A DNA stretch of 18,214 nt from Ruminococcaceae bacterium UBA737 (lineage in GTDB: Bacteria > Bacillota > Clostridia > Oscillospirales > Acutalibacteraceae), in assembly GCA_002297415.1 (NCBI GenBank), contig DBKZ01000036.1, positions 1 to 18,214 of the forward strand, in the 5' to 3' direction. Of this stretch, positions 14,083 through 18,214 are shown in pieces; position 1 is the first letter of the stretch; every line of letters starts with the position of its first letter. Below the pieces are notes generated by a model. The model was given only the letters and a program-made list of their open reading frames with translations, did not search any database and was not told the DNA's origin. Made by a program: the position numbers and the translations under genes.

Positions 14083-16314
14083 ATGGAAAATAAAAGCTGG
14101 GAAGGCTTTAACGGCGGCAAATGGGAAAATACAATTGATGTCCGTGATTTTATTCAGAAAAATTATACAGAATATAAAGGCGGAGAAGAATTTTTAACAG
14201 GCTCTACAAAGCGCACAAAGGAAATTATGCGCAGGGTCAATTCTCTTTTTGAAATGGAGAGACAGTTCGGCGGAGTTCTTGATATAGATACAGAAACCGT
14301 TTCGGAAATAACCGCTTATAAAACAGGATATATTGATAAAGATAAAGAGATAATCGTAGGTCTGCAGACTAACCGTCTTCTTAAAAGAGGCGTAAATCCG
14401 TTCGGCGGAATGAGAATGGCAAGACAGGCATGCGAGGCTTACGGATATACATTAAGCGAAAGTATCGAAAAGAAATTCAAATACCGCACAACTCACAATG
14501 ACGGTGTTTTCAGCGCTTATACCGACGAAATGCGCCTTGCAAGAAGAAGCCACCTTATAACAGGACTCCCCGACGCTTACGGAAGAGGCAGAATAATAGG
14601 CGATTACAGGCGCGTTGCTCTTTACGGAATAGATTTTCTTATTGAAAACAAAAAAGCCGACAAGGCTTCCCTTTCCGGCAAGGATTTTAACGAAGAGACA
14701 ATAAGACTTTCGGAAGAGCTTAATTTACAGCTTAAAGCCTTGAACGATATCAAAGAAATGGCAAAAATGTACGGATATGACATAAGTCTGCCTGCCGGCA
14801 ATGCAAAGGAAGCGGTGCAGTGGACATATTTTGCATATCTCGCCGCCATTAAACAGCAAAACGGAGCGGCAATGTCCTTAGGCAGAGTAAGCACATTTTT
14901 TGATATTTATATTGAAAGAGACCTTAAAAATAAGGTAATTACCGAAAAACAGGCACAGGAAATTATTGACGATTTTGTTATAAAGCTGAGGCTTGCAAGG
15001 CATTTAAGAACTCCCGAATATAACGAATTATTCGGCGGAGACCCGATGTGGATAACAGAAAGCGTCGGCGGAATGGGAGAAGACGGAAGAACGCTCGTTA
15101 CGAAAAACAGCTTCAGAATTTTAAACACCCTTTACACACTTGGCTCTTCCCCTGAGCCTAACCTTACGGTGCTTTGGTCAAAAGCTCTGCCGGAGCAGTT
15201 TAAAAAATTCTGCGCCAAGGTTTCGTGCGATACCGATTCCATTCAGTATGAAAACGATGATTTAATGCGCCCGATTTACGGTGACGATTATGCAATAGCC
15301 TGCTGTGTTTCCGCAATGAAAGTTGGAAAGCAGATGCAGTTTTTCGGCGCAAGATGCAATCTTGCGAAGCTTCTTTTGTTTTCTCTTAACGGCGGATATG
15401 ACGCAACAAGCGGAATAAAGCTCGGACCGCAAAAAGCCGCCGACCTGAGCGAAATTTTAGATTTTGATAAGGTTTACAGCCGATATCTCGAATACCTTAC
15501 ATGGCTTTGCAGGCTTTATGTGAATACTATGAATGTTATCCATTTTATGCACGATAAATATGCCTACGAAAGCGCCCAGATGGCTTTGCATGACAGCTAT
15601 ATTCATAGATTTATGGCATTCGGAATTGCGGGGCTTTCGGTTGTTGCGGATTCGCTTTCAGCAATAAAATACGCCAAGGTATTCCCGATAAGAAACGAAG
15701 AGGGATACATTGTTGATTTCAAAACCGAGGGCGATTTCCCGAAATACGGCAATGACGACGACAGGGTTGACCTTATCGCAAAAGAGCTTACGCATAGGGT
15801 TATAACGGAATTAAGAAAAACTCCTGCATACCAAAATGCGGAGCACACTCTTTCCGTTCTTACAATAACCTCAAATGTTATGTACGGAAAAAATACCGGC
15901 GCTACTCCTGACGGCAGAAAGGCAGGCGCACCCTTTGCCCCCGGGGCTAATCCTATGCACAACAGAGAAGAAAACGGCGCTCTTGCTTCTCTTAACTCTG
16001 TTGCGAAGCTTTCTTATGACGATTGCAGGGACGGAATTTCAAACACATTTTCGGTAACCCCCAACACCTTAGGCAGAAATATGACAGAGCGGACAAGCAA
16101 TCTTATCAGCATTTTGGACGGCTACTTTGCAAAAAGCGCTCATCATATAAATGTAAATGTTTTAAACCGCGAAACGCTTATTGAAGCCTACAATGACCCT
16201 GACGCATATCCGAATTTAACAATACGCGTTTCGGGATATGCCGTAAACTTCCACAAGCTTTCAAGAGAGCAGCAGCGCGAGGTTATAAGCAGAACCTTCC
16301 ACGAGGCAATGTAA
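14083..16314 (+). CDS. pflB: Pyruvate formate-lyase (formate C-acetyltransferase)
   Basis: A glycyl-radical enzyme of anaerobic sugar fermentation: pyruvate + CoA gives acetyl-CoA + formate. The 743-aa protein has the active-site pair C407-C408 (in YAIACCVSAM) and the radical glycine G718 in the C-terminal loop RVSGYAVNF (715-723), the same layout as E. coli PFL (about 760 aa). These motifs separate it from diol dehydratase or HpsG-like glycyl-radical enzymes. The frame is open to an ATG at 14053, but that lies upstream of the predicted transcription start; the ATG at 14083 has GGAGG at 14071-14075 with 7-nt spacing and starts MENKSWEGF. pflA, encoding its activase, begins 4 nt after the stop. 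Expression is probably redox- or oxygen-controlled. Confidence 0.97.
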   Translation: MENKSWEGFNGGKWENTIDVRDFIQKNYTEYKGGEEFLTGSTKRTKEIMRRVNSLFEMERQFGGVLDIDTETVSEITAYKTGYIDKDKEIIVGLQTNRLLKRGVNPFGGMRMARQACEAYGYTLSESIEKKFKYRTTHNDGVFSAYTDEMRLARRSHLITGLPDAYGRGRIIGDYRRVALYGIDFLIENKKADKASLSGKDFNEETIRLSEELNLQLKALNDIKEMAKMYGYDISLPAGNAKEAVQWTYFAYLAAIKQQNGAAMSLGRVSTFFDIYIERDLKNKVITEKQAQEIIDDFVIKLRLARHLRTPEYNELFGGDPMWITESVGGMGEDGRTLVTKNSFRILNTLYTLGSSPEPNLTVLWSKALPEQFKKFCAKVSCDTDSIQYENDDLMRPIYGDDYAIACCVSAMKVGKQMQFFGARCNLAKLLLFSLNGGYDATSGIKLGPQKAADLSEILDFDKVYSRYLEYLTWLCRLYVNTMNVIHFMHDKYAYESAQMALHDSYIHRFMAFGIAGLSVVADSLSAIKYAKVFPIRNEEGYIVDFKTEGDFPKYGNDDDRVDLIAKELTHRVITELRKTPAYQNAEHTLSVLTITSNVMYGKNTGATPDGRKAGAPFAPGANPMHNREENGALASLNSVAKLSYDDCRDGISNTFSVTPNTLGRNMTERTSNLISILDGYFAKSAHHINVNVLNRETLIEAYNDPDAYPNLTIRVSGYAVNFHKLSREQQREVISRTFHEAM

Positions 16315-16318
16315 GAAT

Positions 16319-17020
16319 ATGTTAAAAGGCAGAATTAACTCCTTTCAGTCCTTAGGAACGCTTGACGGAAAAGGCGTAAGATTTGTTGTCTTTTCACAGG
16401 GCTGTCCTTTAAGGTGCGCGTGCTGTCACAACCCTGAAACATGGGCGCTTACAGGGGGTAGAGAATACACCGCGGAAGAAATCTTACAAAGAGTTAAAAA
16501 TTACAGGGATTATTTCGGCGAAAAAGGCGGTATAACAGTTTCCGGCGGAGAGCCCCTATTGCAGGCGGATTTTTTTGTCGAGCTTTTCAGTCTTTGCAGA
16601 GAAAATAATATAAACACCTGTCTTGACACAAGCGGATGTATTTTAAACGAGAGCGCCGAAAGACTTTTAAAAGTTACAGACTACTGTCTGCTTGATATTA
16701 AATATACCTTAGATACGCTTTATAAAGAATATGTCGGCTGTTCATTAAGCTCTCCCCTGCTTTTTCTTGAAAGGCTTAATGAATTAAACATTCCTACCCG
16801 TTTAAGACAGGTAATAATAAAAGGAATAAACGACAATAATTCAAATATAAGCAGGCTAAAAGATATTGCGCAAAAATTCAAATGCGTTGAGGAAACAGAG
16901 CTGTTGCCTTTCAGAAAAATCTGCGGGGAAAAATACGATAATTTGGGTATTGATTTTAAGCTTAAAGCTTATCCAGAAACCGATGAAGAGACTATCCGAC
17001 GATTAAATAATCTTTTTTAA
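16319..17020 (+). CDS. pflA: Pyruvate formate-lyase-activating enzyme (radical SAM)
   Basis: It uses S-adenosylmethionine and a [4Fe-4S] cluster to place the glycyl radical on PflB. The 233-aa protein has the radical-SAM cluster motif C29-x3-C33-x2-C36 (GCPLRCACCHNPE; an extra Cys at 35), followed by the SAM-binding GGEPLLQ segment (76-82, in TVSGGEPLLQ) and LLDIKYT (about 124-130). It lacks the extra ferredoxin-like Cys insertion seen in larger glycyl-radical activases, as expected for PflA, and is slightly shorter than the usual 240-250 aa. It starts 4 nt after pflB; the ribosome binding site GAGG lies inside the end of pflB. The two genes form one operon, and no strong terminator is visible before the tRNA promoter. 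Confidence 0.95.
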   Translation: MLKGRINSFQSLGTLDGKGVRFVVFSQGCPLRCACCHNPETWALTGGREYTAEEILQRVKNYRDYFGEKGGITVSGGEPLLQADFFVELFSLCRENNINTCLDTSGCILNESAERLLKVTDYCLLDIKYTLDTLYKEYVGCSLSSPLLFLERLNELNIPTRLRQVIIKGINDNNSNISRLKDIAQKFKCVEETELLPFRKICGEKYDNLGIDFKLKAYPETDEETIRRLNNLF

Positions 17021-17039
17021 GAAAAAATCAAAAAAACAC

Positions 17040-17068
17040 TTGACTAAATACCGCATTTGTGATATTAT
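17040..17068 (+). promoter_or_regulatory. Promoter of the tRNA-Gly gene
   Basis: TTGACT (17040-17045) and TATTAT (17063-17068), 17 nt apart. The predicted transcription start near 17075 lies about 9 nt before the mature tRNA 5' end. Confidence 0.8.
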
Positions 17069-17083
17069 ATTTAAGTCGCGAAT

Positions 17084-17157
17084 GCGGGTGTAGTTCAATG
17101 GTAGAATCCCAGCCTTCCAAGCTGGTCGTGTGGGTTCGATTCCCATCACCCGCTCCA
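17084..17157 (+). tRNA. tRNA-Gly (anticodon TCC), CCA encoded
   Basis: The full cloverleaf can be drawn. Acceptor GCGGGTG (17084-17090) pairs with CACCCGC (17147-17153); the anticodon stem CCAGC/GCTGG holds loop CTTCCAA with anticodon TCC; the T stem GTGGG/CCCAT holds loop TTCGATT; discriminator T is followed by encoded CCA. TCC reads GGA and GGG codons. It is transcribed alone between its own promoter and terminator. Confidence 0.97.
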
Positions 17158-17160
17158 CAG

Positions 17161-17196
17161 AAAAGTCGCTAATCATCGGTGGTTAGCGACTTTTTT
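17161..17196 (+). terminator. Terminator of tRNA-Gly
   Basis: AAGTCGCTAA (17163-17172) pairs perfectly with TTAGCGACTT (17183-17192), extended by further pairs on both sides, then TTTTTT. It begins 4 nt after the CCA end. Confidence 0.93.
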
Positions 17197-17253
17197 CTTA
17201 CCCTTTTCGGCAAAAAGTTGCACACTTATAAAATTTAAGGGGATTAAATTAAA

Positions 17254-18180
17254 ATGCAGGTTTTCTTGTCAACACTTAACCAAATGCTTGTGCTTTTCAT
17301 TTTTATGGCATTAGGTTTCTTTCTGAATAAAAAAAGACTTTTGCCGCTTGATGATTCGGTTGTGTTGTCAAAGCTTGAAACCTATGCCTTTGTACCCTGC
17401 CTTGTTTTTTCAGTATTCAATAAATACTGCACTGTTGAAAACTTTAAAAAGAAATGGATATATGCGGTTTACGGCTTAGCCGTAATGATAGTATCGCTCA
17501 TAATCGCCGTATTTTTAGCCAAGCTTTTTGCTAAAGAGGATTATCTTAAAAAAATCTATACATATTCATTTGCGGTGGCAAATTTCAGCTTTATGGGGAA
17601 TGCGGTAGTTTTAGGAGTGTTCGGGGAAGAAATCCTGTTTGATTATATGATTTTTACTCTGCCGCTTAATTTATATGTTTATTCAATCGGAACTGCCTCT
17701 CTTATCCCGAACGGCAAAAATAAAAAAATCGGAATAAAGGCTTTTATAAATCCGATTTTTATATCTCTTATTTTAGGGGCGCTTTGCGGACTGTTTTCGG
17801 TAAAGCTTCCGAAATTTATTTTGACTGCGGTTTCTTCTGCAGGCGCCTGTATGTCCCCTCTTGCAATGTTACTTACAGGCTTTGTCATAGGCGAATACAG
17901 CTTAAAGGAGCTGGCGAAGAACAAAAAGGTTTATTTTGCATCTGTTATAAGACTTATAATTCTGCCGTCAATATTTATGCTTGTGCTTATGGCGCTTAAA
18001 ACAGATAAAAGCATTTTAAGGGCATGCCTTTGCGCAACCGCAATGCCGTTAGGATTGAATACCGTTGTTTTCCCCGCGGCTTACGGAGGAGACACAGCAC
18101 CTGGTGCGGGAATGGCGCTGATTTCACACCTGCTTGCAATTATAACAATACCTTTAATGTTTATGATTTTTATAGTGTGA
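17254..18180 (+). CDS. AEC-family (auxin efflux carrier-like) transporter
   Basis: A 308-aa integral membrane protein with about ten hydrophobic helices in two five-helix halves joined by a polar loop (NGKNKKIGIK, about 151-160). This is the usual length and layout of the bacterial AEC family, members of which move small carboxylates such as malate or malonate. N-terminal FLSTLNQMLVLFIFMALGFFLNKKRLLP and, in the second half, MSPLAMLLTGFVIGEYSL are family-typical. The substrate cannot be inferred from neighbours. The start ATG follows AAGGGGA with a rather long (10-11 nt) gap. A TATAAA lies at 17228-17233, but without a convincing -35, so its promoter is unclear. A hairpin overlaps its stop codon. 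Confidence 0.88.
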   Translation: MQVFLSTLNQMLVLFIFMALGFFLNKKRLLPLDDSVVLSKLETYAFVPCLVFSVFNKYCTVENFKKKWIYAVYGLAVMIVSLIIAVFLAKLFAKEDYLKKIYTYSFAVANFSFMGNAVVLGVFGEEILFDYMIFTLPLNLYVYSIGTASLIPNGKNKKIGIKAFINPIFISLILGALCGLFSVKLPKFILTAVSSAGACMSPLAMLLTGFVIGEYSLKELAKNKKVYFASVIRLIILPSIFMLVLMALKTDKSILRACLCATAMPLGLNTVVFPAAYGGDTAPGAGMALISHLLAIITIPLMFMIFIV

Positions 18181-18199
18181 CAGGACTCGAATCTGTCAC
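18177..18199 (-). other. T-arm-like hairpin, possible tRNA remnant, at the window edge
   Basis: On the minus strand ACAGA-TTCGAGT-CCTGT has the 5-7-5 form of a tRNA T arm, and the surrounding arms CTGTCAC/GTGACAG pair. The normally invariant G53-C61 pair would be A-C here, and no CCA or standard acceptor strand follows. It overlaps the AEC stop codon. It may be a decayed tRNA 3' part or simply a hairpin; more than this cannot be said because the rest lies outside the window. Confidence 0.3.
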
Positions 18200-18214
18200 G
18201 CCTACGAAACAAAA

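Noticed and set aside
1..18214. CRISPR array, insertion sequence, prophage, defence or secondary-metabolite cluster
   Set aside because: No direct repeat arrays, transposase or phage motifs, terminal inverted repeats or defence-type domains were found; the window is core metabolism and housekeeping.

Overview
The window looks like chromosomal core sequence from an anaerobic, low-GC, Gram-positive bacterium of the Clostridia, most likely a gut Oscillospiraceae/Ruminococcaceae relative. The pointers are strong AGGAGG-type ribosome binding sites with some GTG starts, sigma-A-type TTGACA/TATAAT promoters, a YtvI-like permease of spore-formers, an oxygen-sensitive pyruvate formate-lyase, and a CdaA/CdaR pair. 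Genus cannot be fixed from this sequence. There are no insertion sequences, phage genes, CRISPR arrays or toxin/defence loci, and no gene-free stretch longer than 300 bases.

Left part (1-10277), all on the minus strand; transcription runs from right to left. From the right: a YtvI/AI-2E-type permease, a small Se/S-carrier-like protein (DUF3343), a terminator-like hairpin, and a class V aminotransferase of the cysteine-desulfurase type. A promoter at 7689-7717 then starts a compact six-gene run: cdaA, cdaR, a 113-aa membrane protein of unknown function, recD2, a comF-type phosphoribosyltransferase and a divergent mreB. These genes overlap or abut. No terminator is visible after mreB; a near-consensus promoter at 970-997 then starts the translation operon infC-rpmI-rplT. 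That operon has a structured leader with an attenuator-like hairpin, and infC uses an ATC start codon. rplT is cut by the window edge.

Middle part (10278-13340), plus strand: a promoter drives a UPF0735 ACT-domain protein, homoserine dehydrogenase and aspartokinase, an aspartate-family amino-acid operon ending in a strong terminator. Inside the aspartokinase gene lies a well-formed in-frame second start (12795) that would produce the regulatory ACT part alone, as known for Bacillus subtilis LysC.

Right part (13343-18214): a GNAT acetyltransferase on the minus strand with its own consensus promoter, then pflB-pflA (pyruvate to acetyl-CoA plus formate), whose promoter carries Rex-like and NrdR-like repeats, then tRNA-Gly(TCC) with its own promoter and terminator, then an AEC-family transporter. 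A tRNA T-arm-like hairpin sits at the right edge.

I see no convincing unknown multi-gene system. The best leads are the unknown 113-aa protein with its RBS-masking hairpin inside the c-di-AMP operon, the desulfurase/Se-S-carrier neighbourhood, the dual-start aspartokinase, and the pfl promoter repeats.
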